From assembly GCA_934645275.1 (NCBI GenBank), contig CAKUDW010000005.1:1-27540 (forward strand): a stretch of DNA of 27,540 bases. The letters run 5' to 3'. Position 1 is the stretch's first letter. Every line of letters starts with the position of its first letter. Both the position numbers and the translations under genes were made by a program. The notes under the pieces are model-generated. The model had not been told where the DNA came from. It saw only the letters and a list, made by a program, of their open reading frames with translations, and ran no database searches. This DNA comes from an uncultured Clostridia bacterium. GTDB lineage: Bacteria; Bacillota_A; Clostridia; Christensenellales; Aristaeellaceae. Shown in pieces: positions 15,398-22,057 of this stretch.

Positions 15398-15439
15398 AAA
15401 TCTATTATATCCTATTTTGTCAATAGGAGTAATAGATTT
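15398..15439. promoter_or_regulatory. 42-bp inverted repeat over the mnmA promoter region
   Basis: AAATCTATTATATCCTATT (15398-15416) and AATAGGAGTAATAGATTT (15422-15439) are reverse complements apart from a one-base indel and one adjacent difference, with a five-base centre TTGTC. On the minus strand it contains TTGACA (15423-15418) and TATAAT (15409-15404), but these are only eight bases apart. They cannot form one promoter, and no good -35 pairs with the TATAAT. It is more AT-rich than its surroundings and looks like an operator for a dimeric or tetrameric regulator of mnmA and the desulfurase. Confidence 0.6.
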
Positions 15440-15470
15440 AACGACAAAAAGCAATCGACAGCGCGCAGAT

Positions 15471-15839
15471 TTATTTTATCGCGCTGCCGATGTGCATGTC
15501 TCGCCGCCATTGCGGCGCGTCGCCGTCGTCCGCCCAGTATTCATCCATGGATATAATTTTTCCATTCATGGTTTTTATAAAGGATACCGCGTGGAAGGAT
15601 GCGCTTCTGTCCTTAGGATAGACGTTTAAGACGGCGATGATCAGTTCGCCGATGGTTTCGACGCGCTCCACCTTGCCGTTCCAACTTCCGGGATATTTGC
15701 AATTTGCGGCAATATACTCTTCAACCGTGAAGCGCTCGTTCGTGCAGTGCCAATTTATGATAGCGTCTTTGCAAAAGAACTGCCGGAGTCTCGGCGCGTC
15801 CTGTGCGACGACTGCATTGCAGAATTCGTAGATATTCAT
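15471..15839 (-). CDS. SnoaL-like (NTF2-fold) protein
   Basis: A 122-residue soluble protein with the order of elements of the NTF2-like/SnoaL fold: an N-terminal helix (MNIYEFCNAVVAQDAPRL), AFFCKDA-like strand RQFFCKDAIINWHCT, FTVEEYIAANCKYP and VERVETIGELIIAVLNVYP. It ends with the strand FHAVSFIKTMNGKIISMDEYWADDG. Members are ligand-binding or small isomerase/hydrolase domains; no specific activity can be assigned. GGAGG lies five bases before the ATG at 15839; an in-frame ATG at 15851 overlaps that site and is less likely. Only about 30 bases separate it from the terminator after the Bax-inhibitor-like gene, with no visible promoter, so it may depend on read-through. Confidence 0.75.
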   Translation of the reverse strand: MNIYEFCNAVVAQDAPRLRQFFCKDAIINWHCTNERFTVEEYIAANCKYPGSWNGKVERVETIGELIIAVLNVYPKDRSASFHAVSFIKTMNGKIISMDEYWADDGDAPQWRRDMHIGSAIK

Positions 15840-15869
15840 ATCGTCCTCCATTGCGCTTTTGACTGAAAA

Positions 15870-15902
15870 CCCCTCGAAGGCGGCTCGCGTGCCTTCGAGG
15901 GG
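15870..15902 (-). terminator. Intrinsic terminator after the Bax-inhibitor-like gene
   Basis: On the minus strand CCCCTCGAAGGC and GCCTTCGAGGGG form a 12-bp stem around nine bases, followed by TTTTC. It begins eight bases after the upstream stop codon. Confidence 0.88.
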
Positions 15903-15909
15903 AACTCGG

Positions 15910-16698
15910 TCAATCCTTTCTGCGACCGTAGATGCGGATCAACTTGAGGATTTTTATATACAGCCAGATAATCGTGATCGCCAGGCCGAACGCTGCGGGC
16001 CATTCGTATTGCTCGGGCATGCCGCATTCCACCGTTTTGGCGATGGTTTCAAAATCCGAGATCAGGAACATGGCAGCGATGGCCGCGCCTGCCAGCGACG
16101 AGAGGACGCTCAGCATGGGGTTGACGAATATCAGCCGCATGTAGACTGAGGTGAAGGGCAGCAGCAGACCGATCAGACTGATGACCGCGTAGGCGATCAG
16201 CGTGGCGAACACGGCGCGCAGTACCGTATGGAAGCGGGCGTTGGCACGAATCATGCCGTGCGCGAACATCACAGCCATTACCATCACTGTCAGGACCGTC
16301 AGAATGATAGTCAGCATCGAAATCCACTCGTAGCCCGCCAGAAGCGTTACAGAGAGGTAGCCCAGCAGGTATCCCTCGCTCACGCAATAGATGGGGCCGG
16401 CGACGGGGGAGGCGCTTACCGACAGCGTGGCGACGAACGAACACACCAGCGCCAGCACGCCCGCTGTGCCCAGTGTAAATACCTCCGCACCCGCCATGTG
16501 CGGGAAGATGCGCTGCGAAAGTACGCAGTAGGACGCGTAGCCCAGCAACGTAAAGAGCATCAGTAGCAGCGTCTTGTTGGCGATGCCGCGATAGGTGGCG
16601 CAGCCGCCCTCGTAGGCGCGCGCATCCACATCCGCGATGTGGCTGATAACCGGATTTGTTTTAAACAGTCGGTTTGTACGGGAAGGATGATTATCCAT
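15910..16698 (-). CDS. Bax-inhibitor-1-like (YetJ/YccA-superfamily) membrane protein
   Basis: This 262-residue protein has about seven transmembrane segments after a roughly 45-residue cytoplasmic N-terminus. The PIYCVSEGYLLGYLS segment and the end SDFETIAKTVECGMPEQYEW with WPAAFGLAITIIWLYIKIL match the family pattern. In related YetJ structures a di-aspartyl pair gates a calcium leak; here candidate acidic residues are the Asp-Phe-Glu of SDFE and the Glu of PEQYEW. The bacterial role remains uncertain. The ATG at 16698 is preferred because GAGG lies 11 bases before it; a GTG at 16710 overlaps that site. It follows the aldo/keto reductase by 30 bases and probably belongs to the same leftward operon as the MATE gene. 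Confidence 0.85.
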   Translation of the reverse strand: MDNHPSRTNRLFKTNPVISHIADVDARAYEGGCATYRGIANKTLLLMLFTLLGYASYCVLSQRIFPHMAGAEVFTLGTAGVLALVCSFVATLSVSASPVAGPIYCVSEGYLLGYLSVTLLAGYEWISMLTIILTVLTVMVMAVMFAHGMIRANARFHTVLRAVFATLIAYAVISLIGLLLPFTSVYMRLIFVNPMLSVLSSLAGAAIAAMFLISDFETIAKTVECGMPEQYEWPAAFGLAITIIWLYIKILKLIRIYGRRKD

Positions 16699-16728
16699 TT
16701 TTTTCAGCACCTCGCTACCAATTTGAAT

Positions 16729-17925
16729 TTACCAGGGTTTCCAGCGCTGTACCAGCCAGCGCGCCGCGCGATAGATGGGCGGTTCAAGCTCGCGCGAGGC
16801 CTCCTTCAGCTTTTCGCAAATCGGCAGTCCCTGCGGGCAATGGCGCTCGCACTTGCCGCAGCCGATGCAGCGGGAAGCGCTGCCCGGCGTCTGTCGGATG
16901 GCTGTGATCTGCCAGTAGGATTTAAGCGCCGCGAATTTGCCGCTGATTTCGATATCGTTGAGACAGCGAAACGCGGCGGGGATATCCACGCCCTGCGGAC
17001 AGGGCATGCAGTAGCCGCAACCGGTGCAGCCCACGCGGATGGCGCCGTTCAGGTCGTTTCGTATTTCACCGATCAGCTTCAAATCGTCGCCTGTCAGCAT
17101 GCCTGCCTGTGCCTGCGCAGCGGATTTCAGGTTTTCACGCACCATTTCCAGGCTGTTCATGCCCGATAGCACGCAGGTGACGCCCGGCTGATTCCACAGC
17201 CAGTTCAGCGCCCACTGCGCTGCGGTATAGCCCCGCGAGTTGGCGGCGATGCGCGCCTGCGCTGCCTTCGGCAGCATGCCCACCAGTCGCCCGCCACGCA
17301 GCGGTTCCATGATGATTACCGGCACGCCCTTCGCCTGCGCCGCCTCCAGCCCGCGCCGCCCGGCCTGGCTGTGTTCATCCATATAGTTATACTGTATCTG
17401 GCAGAAGTCCCAATCGTAGGCGTTGAGTACTTCCAGAAAGATATCTGTGCTGCCGTGGAAGGAAAAGCCGATGTGGCGAATTTCGCCTTTGCGCTTCTTT
17501 TCAGCGATCCATTCGCGAATGCCCAGCCCCTCCAGCTTGCGCCAGGAAGCCGCATCCGTAATCATGTGCATCAGATAGTAGTCGATGTGATCGGTGCGCA
17601 GGCGCGAGAGCTCCTCGCGGAAGGTCTTTTCGATGCCCGCGCTCGATTTAATCAGATATTGCGGCAGCTTCGTGGCAATGTACACGCGATCGCGTAGTCC
17701 GGTGCTTTCCAGAATTTTGCCCACGGCGACTTCGCTGCCGGGGTAAATGTACGCCGTGTCCAGATAGTTCACGCCGCCTTCGATGGCCTCGCGCAGCTCG
17801 GCTTTCGCCTTTTCGAGATCGATGCCCGCGCCCTTGCGACTGAAACGCATGCAGCCGTAACCCAGCACGGACAGCATATCGCCGCCTGCACCAGGGCGAT
17901 AGTGCATGTTCGGATTAAGCTCCAT
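16729..17925 (-). CDS. Aldo/keto reductase with C-terminal two-[4Fe-4S] domain
   Basis: Residues 1-290 form an aldo/keto reductase barrel with the tetrad Asp56, Tyr61, Lys86 and His120 (DTAYIY, ATKLP, YLMHM). Residues 296-372 carry CTGCGYCMPCP (Cys300, 303, 306, 309) and CIGCGKCERHCP (Cys353, 356, 359, 363), enough for two [4Fe-4S] clusters. This domain order is common in anaerobic Firmicutes and Archaea. It suggests electron exchange between ferredoxin-like clusters and a carbonyl or NAD(P)H site; the substrate is unknown. GGGAGG lies nine bases before the ATG at 17925. The gene starts 24 bases after the MATE stop, with no promoter between. Confidence 0.92.
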   Translation of the reverse strand: MELNPNMHYRPGAGGDMLSVLGYGCMRFSRKGAGIDLEKAKAELREAIEGGVNYLDTAYIYPGSEVAVGKILESTGLRDRVYIATKLPQYLIKSSAGIEKTFREELSRLRTDHIDYYLMHMITDAASWRKLEGLGIREWIAEKKRKGEIRHIGFSFHGSTDIFLEVLNAYDWDFCQIQYNYMDEHSQAGRRGLEAAQAKGVPVIIMEPLRGGRLVGMLPKAAQARIAANSRGYTAAQWALNWLWNQPGVTCVLSGMNSLEMVRENLKSAAQAQAGMLTGDDLKLIGEIRNDLNGAIRVGCTGCGYCMPCPQGVDIPAAFRCLNDIEISGKFAALKSYWQITAIRQTPGSASRCIGCGKCERHCPQGLPICEKLKEASRELEPPIYRAARWLVQRWKPW

Positions 17926-17949
17926 CTTGTCAACCCTCCCGTTGTCCGC

Positions 17950-19353
17950 TTAGTGGAAGTGGAAATGGATGCGCCGGCCAGCATTCGCTTCGAAGCCGTG
18001 TACCCAGTCCGATTTGAGCAGATAGATCAGGAACAGAATAGAGGAGATCATCCAAGTGAGCGGATAGGCCCAGAACAGGATGCGAATATCGTGGTAGCGT
18101 CCCATGGTCACGGAGATAAATATGATGCGGAACACGCACCAAACCATCAGCATGATCGTCATGGGTACGGTGGCTCGTCCCGCACCGCGGCATACGCCCG
18201 CTACCGCGTGAGAAAACGCCAGCAGCAGGAAAAACAGGCTTTCAATGCGCGCCTGTTGTACCGCGATAGATACTACGTGCGGGTCGCTGTTGAATGCGCG
18301 CACCAGCGTGGGTGCGAATATTGCCAGAAGTATGCCGATGCTCTCGGCCATCGTAATCGTAGCGATGATGCCAAAATGCGCGCCGCGCCTTGCGCGCGCG
18401 TATTCCCGCGCACCCAGGTTCTGGCTCACAAAGGTAGTCAGCGCCATGGCAAAGCTGGTGATTGGCAAGAAGGCGAAGCCCTGAAGCTTGGAATAGGTGC
18501 CGCAGGCGGCCATCGCATCCGAACCGAAGGAATTGATGTGGCTCTGCACCAGCACGTTGGCTACGGCGATTACTGAATTCTGCACGCCGGTGGGCAGGCC
18601 CATGCGCGTCACTTCCAGCATCAGCTGCGGGTGGAAGCGGATATTTCTCAGCTGCAGCTGATACAGCGTGCCCGGTTTGCGCAAATGCAAGAAGCACAGC
18701 AGCGCGCTTACGGCCTGCGAAATGACCGTGGCCACCGCCGCGGAGCCTACGCCGTAATGGAATACGCCGATGAACAACAGATCCAGCGCCACGTTCAGCG
18801 CCGATGAAAATATCAGATAGTACAGCGGGCGGCGGCTGTCGCCCAGCGCGTTCATGATGCCGGTGAACACATTGTACAGCATGACCGCTACGGAACCGTA
18901 AAAATAATAGCGGAAATAGGCCACCGAGCCGTCCATTACATCCGGCGCGGTGCCCATCCATTCGAGCAGTACCGGCGCAAGTATCGCGCCCACAATCGTC
19001 ATGATCAGGCCCGCGGCGAAGCCAAAAGCTACGGTGGTGTGAATTACCTTTGAAAGCGTATCGTATTCCTCAGCGCCAAAGTAGCGGGAGATGACCACGC
19101 CTGCGCCCAGTGAAATGCCGATCATCAGGCTTGTCAACAGGCTCAGCAGCGCTGTGGAGGAGCTCACCGCCGCCAATGCCTGCTTGCCAAGCAGGTTGCC
19201 CACGATCAGCGAGTCCGCGGTGTTATATAGCTGTTGAAACAGTTGGCTCAACAGAATCGGCAGCGCGAAGCTTATCATTACGCGCCGGACGTTTCCGCTT
19301 GTCATGTTCACTGTGCCTGTTCGCATGGCGTGTGATTCCATCCTTTTAATCAT
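17950..19353 (-). CDS. MATE-family multidrug efflux transporter
   Basis: A 467-residue protein with about twelve membrane helices in two related halves. The first half starts at ISFALPILLSQLFQQLYNTADS, the typical opening of the DinF/MepA-type MATE group, and GDSRRPLYYL marks its middle. These proteins expel cationic drugs or metabolites using a sodium or proton gradient. The C-terminus reads GRRIHFHFH, with three histidines in the last five residues. The ATG at 19353 has only a weak upstream site (GAAGCGA); ATGs at 19341 and 19326 are alternatives, so the first nine residues are unsure. It heads the MATE, aldo/keto reductase, Bax-inhibitor-like operon and is divergent from the PfkB kinase. 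Confidence 0.93.
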   Translation of the reverse strand: MIKRMESHAMRTGTVNMTSGNVRRVMISFALPILLSQLFQQLYNTADSLIVGNLLGKQALAAVSSSTALLSLLTSLMIGISLGAGVVISRYFGAEEYDTLSKVIHTTVAFGFAAGLIMTIVGAILAPVLLEWMGTAPDVMDGSVAYFRYYFYGSVAVMLYNVFTGIMNALGDSRRPLYYLIFSSALNVALDLLFIGVFHYGVGSAAVATVISQAVSALLCFLHLRKPGTLYQLQLRNIRFHPQLMLEVTRMGLPTGVQNSVIAVANVLVQSHINSFGSDAMAACGTYSKLQGFAFLPITSFAMALTTFVSQNLGAREYARARRGAHFGIIATITMAESIGILLAIFAPTLVRAFNSDPHVVSIAVQQARIESLFFLLLAFSHAVAGVCRGAGRATVPMTIMLMVWCVFRIIFISVTMGRYHDIRILFWAYPLTWMISSILFLIYLLKSDWVHGFEANAGRRIHFHFH

Positions 19354-19381
19354 TAATATATATCGCTTCTATCCCATTTAT

Positions 19382-19410
19382 ATAATACCTGAATTCTGTA
19401 AAACTTGCAA
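19382..19410 (-). promoter_or_regulatory. Promoter of the leftward MATE operon
   Basis: TTGCAA (19410-19405) and TATTAT (19387-19382) on the minus strand are 17 bases apart, about 28 bases before the first possible start codon. Confidence 0.6.
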
Positions 19411-19427
19411 GTGTGGCGGGAAGGTGG

Positions 19428-19457
19428 TTGAAAAAATTGTATGCATTATGTTATACT
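19428..19457 (+). promoter_or_regulatory. Promoter of the PfkB kinase
   Basis: TTGAAA (19428-19433) and TATACT (19452-19457) are 18 bases apart, about 22 bases before the GGAGG site. Confidence 0.65.
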
Positions 19458-19491
19458 TTTTACATTGAATAATTTGTCTGGAGGATTACGG

Positions 19492-20397
19492 ATGAAGCGC
19501 ATACTCTGCGCGGGGATTGCCGTGGCAGATATTCCAATTCTGCCGGTGTCGCCCAGCGCCTTTGAACGGGATTCCAGCGATATTGAACCCCTGCGCATAC
19601 TCACCGGCGGCGATGCGCTGAACGAGGCCATCGTGTTGCGGCGGCTGGGGGTGGATTGCGCGTTGAGCGCCTGTGTAGGCAGCGATATCTGGGGCGAGTG
19701 TATTCTCTCAACGCTGAAGGCCGAGGGCGTGGATACGCGCTTTGTGACGCGCCTGACGGATTGTCCTACCACGACCAGCGTCATACTGATCGAGCCCGAC
19801 GGAGAGCGCCACTTTCTGCTGAGCCACGGCGCGCTGGATCGCTTCACGCTGCGTCCCGATCCGGCGATGAAAGAATTCGACATCATATCCATTGGAAGCC
19901 TGTGGGGAATGCCGAATTTGACGCTGGATGCACTTGCGGCCGTCAGCACATTTGCGCGCGAAAATCATATTCGACTCACTGCGGATTTTACGCAGGACCT
20001 GGCGAAGCAGGGCATGGATTATATCCATGCGGCGTTGGGACTGGTGGACGATGTTTTTCCGAGTCTCGACGAGGCGCAGGCCATTACCGGCGAGCGCGAG
20101 CCCGAAGCGATGCTGCGCGCGCTGGCGAGCTACGGGCCGCAGCGCGTGGTGCTGAAGCTGGGCGCGCAGGGCAGCATGGCGCTGGTGGATGGCAGGCTGT
20201 ATCGCCAGCCTTCGCTGGCGGCGCGCGTCGTGGATACGACTGGCGCGGGCGATAACTTTGTGGGTGCGTATCTGGCATGCATGGCCCGTGATATCGGCGT
20301 GGAACGCAGTCTGGAAATCGCCTCGCGGGCGGCGGCCAGGTGTGTGGCCGCGGTTGGCGCGACCGGCGCCAGGTATTGCTTCGAGGACTTGTTGTAA
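19492..20397 (+). CDS. PfkB/ribokinase-family sugar kinase
   Basis: This 301-residue kinase transfers phosphate from ATP to a sugar or related alcohol. The N-terminal GG-containing signature is LTGGDALNEAIVLRRLG (38-54), and the C-terminal one is DTTGAGDNFVGAY (248-260), with Asp254 as catalytic base. The lid strand FLLSHGALDRF and the ATP-site LKLGAQGS are also present. Substrate cannot be assigned: fructokinase, ribokinase, nucleoside kinase and aldonate kinase all share this pattern, and no neighbouring sugar gene guides the choice. GGAGG (19480-19484) lies seven bases before the ATG at 19492. A tandem palindromic repeat begins 20 bases after the stop. Confidence 0.9.
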   Translation: MKRILCAGIAVADIPILPVSPSAFERDSSDIEPLRILTGGDALNEAIVLRRLGVDCALSACVGSDIWGECILSTLKAEGVDTRFVTRLTDCPTTTSVILIEPDGERHFLLSHGALDRFTLRPDPAMKEFDIISIGSLWGMPNLTLDALAAVSTFARENHIRLTADFTQDLAKQGMDYIHAALGLVDDVFPSLDEAQAITGEREPEAMLRALASYGPQRVVLKLGAQGSMALVDGRLYRQPSLAARVVDTTGAGDNFVGAYLACMARDIGVERSLEIASRAAARCVAAVGATGARYCFEDLL

Positions 20398-20416
20398 GAA
20401 TTGTCGGTGTCTCATC

Positions 20417-20668
20417 TATAGCAGTCGCGCTACTGCGCAGGGCGCAAGCGCGACCAGCGAGTGCGAATCCTGCGGATTCTAGCACGACGCAGCCGGAGCC
20501 ACCGCTATGCGGAGTCTCCGGTGCATTTATAGCAGTCGCGCTATTGTGCGGGGCGCAAGCGCGACCAGCGAGTGCGAATCCTGCGGATTCCAGCACGACG
20601 CAGCCGGAGCCACCGCTATGCGGAGTCTCCGGTGCTTTATAGCAGTCACACTACTGCGCAGAGCGCTG
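20417..20668. repeat. 110-bp tandem repeat rich in palindromes (2.3 copies)
   Basis: Unit 1 (20417-20527, 111 bp) and unit 2 (20528-20637, 110 bp) are nearly identical; a third, diverging copy covers about 20638-20668. Each unit begins TATAGCAGTC and contains several small dyads: GCAGT/ACTGC, GCGC-AA-GCGC, GAATCC-TGC-GGATTC, and CCGGAG/CTCCGG enclosing CCGC/GCGG. There are no spacers of unrelated sequence and no cas genes, so it is not CRISPR. Open frames through it are repeats of themselves and not genes. It lies in the 3' region of the PfkB transcript. No gene is seen in 20398-20816. Confidence 0.85.
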
Positions 20669-20697
20669 CCATTATTAATTTCTGCTCCGTAAAAAGG

Positions 20698-20735
20698 GGA
20701 CTGTGGAATCAAAAGCTTCGTCACAGTCCTTTTTT
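20698..20735. terminator. Bidirectional intrinsic terminator
   Basis: GGACTGTG (20698-20705) pairs with CACAGTCC (20722-20729) and is followed by six T on the plus strand. On the minus strand the stem is followed by CCTTTTT. It can end both the PfkB transcript with its repeat tail and the convergent phosphatase transcript. Confidence 0.85.
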
Positions 20736-20741
20736 GAGGGA

Positions 20742-20805
20742 TGAGAATTAGCAAGACCGGAGTTTTGCGGGTCGGCGGATTCCAAAGGAATGCGCCGACA
20801 ATTCT
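20742..20805. repeat. Copy B of the dispersed repeat, with a strong hairpin
   Basis: Positions 20742-20777 match copy A at 15261-15295. The end of the copy continues into a hairpin in which TCGGCG (20772-20777) pairs with CGCCGA (20793-20798) and ATTCC with GGAAT. An outer pair AGAATT (20744-20749) and AATTCT (20800-20805) encloses it. It lies just after the stop of the leftward phosphatase gene. Confidence 0.5.
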
Positions 20806-20816
20806 TAACGTGCGCT

Positions 20817-21290
20817 TCAGGTTTTCAGCGCAGGATTCTCTGCCAGCAGGGCGCGCAGCAGGCCGTGGCAACCCGCTTCCACGTCGCGCCAGGTGGTTTC
20901 AAAATCGCCGGTATACCATGGGTCAGCCACGCTGCCGGGCCGATCGGTATAGTCCATCAGCAACGATATTTTTTTAGCCGGGTCGCCGCCGGATATGGCG
21001 CGCATGTTGCGCAGGTTCGCTTGGTCCATGCCCACTAGGTAATCGTAGGCGTCGTAATCCTGTCGGGTCATTTGGCGCGCGGCGTGACCGTCGCTGCGGA
21101 TGCCGTGCTCGGCCAGCTTGCGCCGCGCGGGCGGATAGACTGGATTGCCGATTTCCTCGCAGCTCGTAGCCGCGGAAGCGGTTTGAATTTGTGCGGATAG
21201 CCCGTTCTTTTTCACCATATCTCGCATCACGAATTCTGCCATTGGACTGCGGCAGATGTTGCCGTGGCAAACGAATAAGATTTTTATCAT
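20817..21290 (-). CDS. Low-molecular-weight protein tyrosine phosphatase
   Basis: A 157-residue cytoplasmic phosphatase with the catalytic CX5R loop CHGNICRS (Cys8 to Arg14) directly after the first strand, and the general-acid aspartate Asp123 in VADPWYTGDF. Length and order match the family, which dephosphorylates protein phosphotyrosine and, in some branches, serves in arsenate reduction. The tyrosine-type DPWY motif favours the former. No tyrosine kinase is encoded nearby. GGGAGA lies ten bases before the ATG at 21290. Confidence 0.94.
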   Translation of the reverse strand: MIKILFVCHGNICRSPMAEFVMRDMVKKNGLSAQIQTASAATSCEEIGNPVYPPARRKLAEHGIRSDGHAARQMTRQDYDAYDYLVGMDQANLRNMRAISGGDPAKKISLLMDYTDRPGSVADPWYTGDFETTWRDVEAGCHGLLRALLAENPALKT

Positions 21291-21321
21291 GCTTGTATTC
21301 TCCCAAAAGTTTACTTCTTAG

Positions 21322-21350
21322 AGTATAGCAGACTTTTTTCTGACAGTCGA
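21322..21350 (-). promoter_or_regulatory. Promoter of the tyrosine phosphatase gene
   Basis: TCGACT (21350-21345) and TATACT (21327-21322) on the minus strand are 17 bases apart, about 30 bases before the start codon. Confidence 0.55.
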
Positions 21351-21413
21351 GAGGGGGAAGCCATATCTGCTTATCAGCATTTCGGTTTTTTCAATAAAGA
21401 AAGCCGGAAGAAC

Positions 21414-21459
21414 TTGACATCCTAATTGCATTAGGATAGAATAATGCTAATGATATTAG
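21414..21459 (+). promoter_or_regulatory. tetR-MATE promoter with two symmetric operators
   Basis: TTGACA (21414-21419) and TAGAAT (21437-21442) are 17 bases apart. The entire spacer is the perfect dyad TCCTAATTGCATTAGGA (21420-21436). A second dyad, CTAATGATATTAG (21447-21459), covers the expected transcription start. The shared half-site is CTAAT/ATTAG with three central bases. This is the arrangement of a self-repressing TetR promoter. Confidence 0.85.
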
Positions 21460-21475
21460 GATTAGAGGCGGCTTT

Positions 21476-22057
21476 ATGTTCCACAAAGGATTGAATAGAG
21501 ATGGGATTGTTGAGGCGGCAAAAAAACTGATCGAGGAAAACGGCTTTGGAGCATTCTCCATGCGGGTGCTGGCGGAGAAGCTGGGCGTCAAAACCGCGTC
21601 GCTGTATGCGCACATTGAGAGCATGGACGCGCTGTTTACTGAGGTTGGCCTATCTGCGCTGAACGACCAGAAGGCGTCGCAGCTTGCCGCCATTGAGGGA
21701 AAAAGTGGCGATGCGGCGATTTTCGCGCTGGCGGAGAGCTATCGTGCATTTGCAAAAGCTCATGCCGCGCTCTATCAGTTCATCATGCAAATGCCGATGG
21801 GCAAGGATGAAACCCTGCGCGCGGCCGCGGCCATGACCGCAGAGCCGTCCATGCAGGTCTTGCGTGGCTATTCCATCCCCGAGGAACGCCGGATGCATTG
21901 GCAGCGGGTTTTGCGCGGCGTGATGCACGGATTTGTTTCGCAGGAAGCGTCCGGTTATTTTTCGCATTATCCCGTAGACCTGGGAGAAAGCTACCGTCTT
22001 GCCATCGGGTGCGTGGTCGACGGTCTGCACCGGGAGGTGGCACGGAATGAACGCTGA
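21476..22057 (+). CDS. TetR/AcrR-family regulator, probable repressor of the adjacent MATE pump
   Basis: A 193-residue regulator. The N-terminal DNA-binding domain contains GIVEAAKKLIEENGFGAFSM and the helix-turn-helix VLAEKLGVKTASLYAHIESMDAL (about 31-53). The C-terminal ligand-binding part (MHWQRVLRGVMHGFVSQEASGYF) resembles the WHG-type TetR C-terminal domain. AGAGGCGG lies five bases before the ATG. Two dyads at its own promoter suggest autorepression. The MATE gene begins 11 bases before its stop codon, so pump and repressor share one transcript. The inducer is presumably a substrate of the pump; this is inference. Confidence 0.92.
   Translation: MFHKGLNRDGIVEAAKKLIEENGFGAFSMRVLAEKLGVKTASLYAHIESMDALFTEVGLSALNDQKASQLAAIEGKSGDAAIFALAESYRAFAKAHAALYQFIMQMPMGKDETLRAAAAMTAEPSMQVLRGYSIPEERRMHWQRVLRGVMHGFVSQEASGYFSHYPVDLGESYRLAIGCVVDGLHREVARNER

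Noticed and set aside
20084..20642. Open frames through the tandem repeat
   Set aside because: The encoded peptides simply repeat with the 110-bp unit, overlap the PfkB gene and lack start signals.
20417..20668. Possible CRISPR array
   Set aside because: The repeat unit is about 110 bp, adjacent copies are contiguous without unique spacers, and no cas gene is present.
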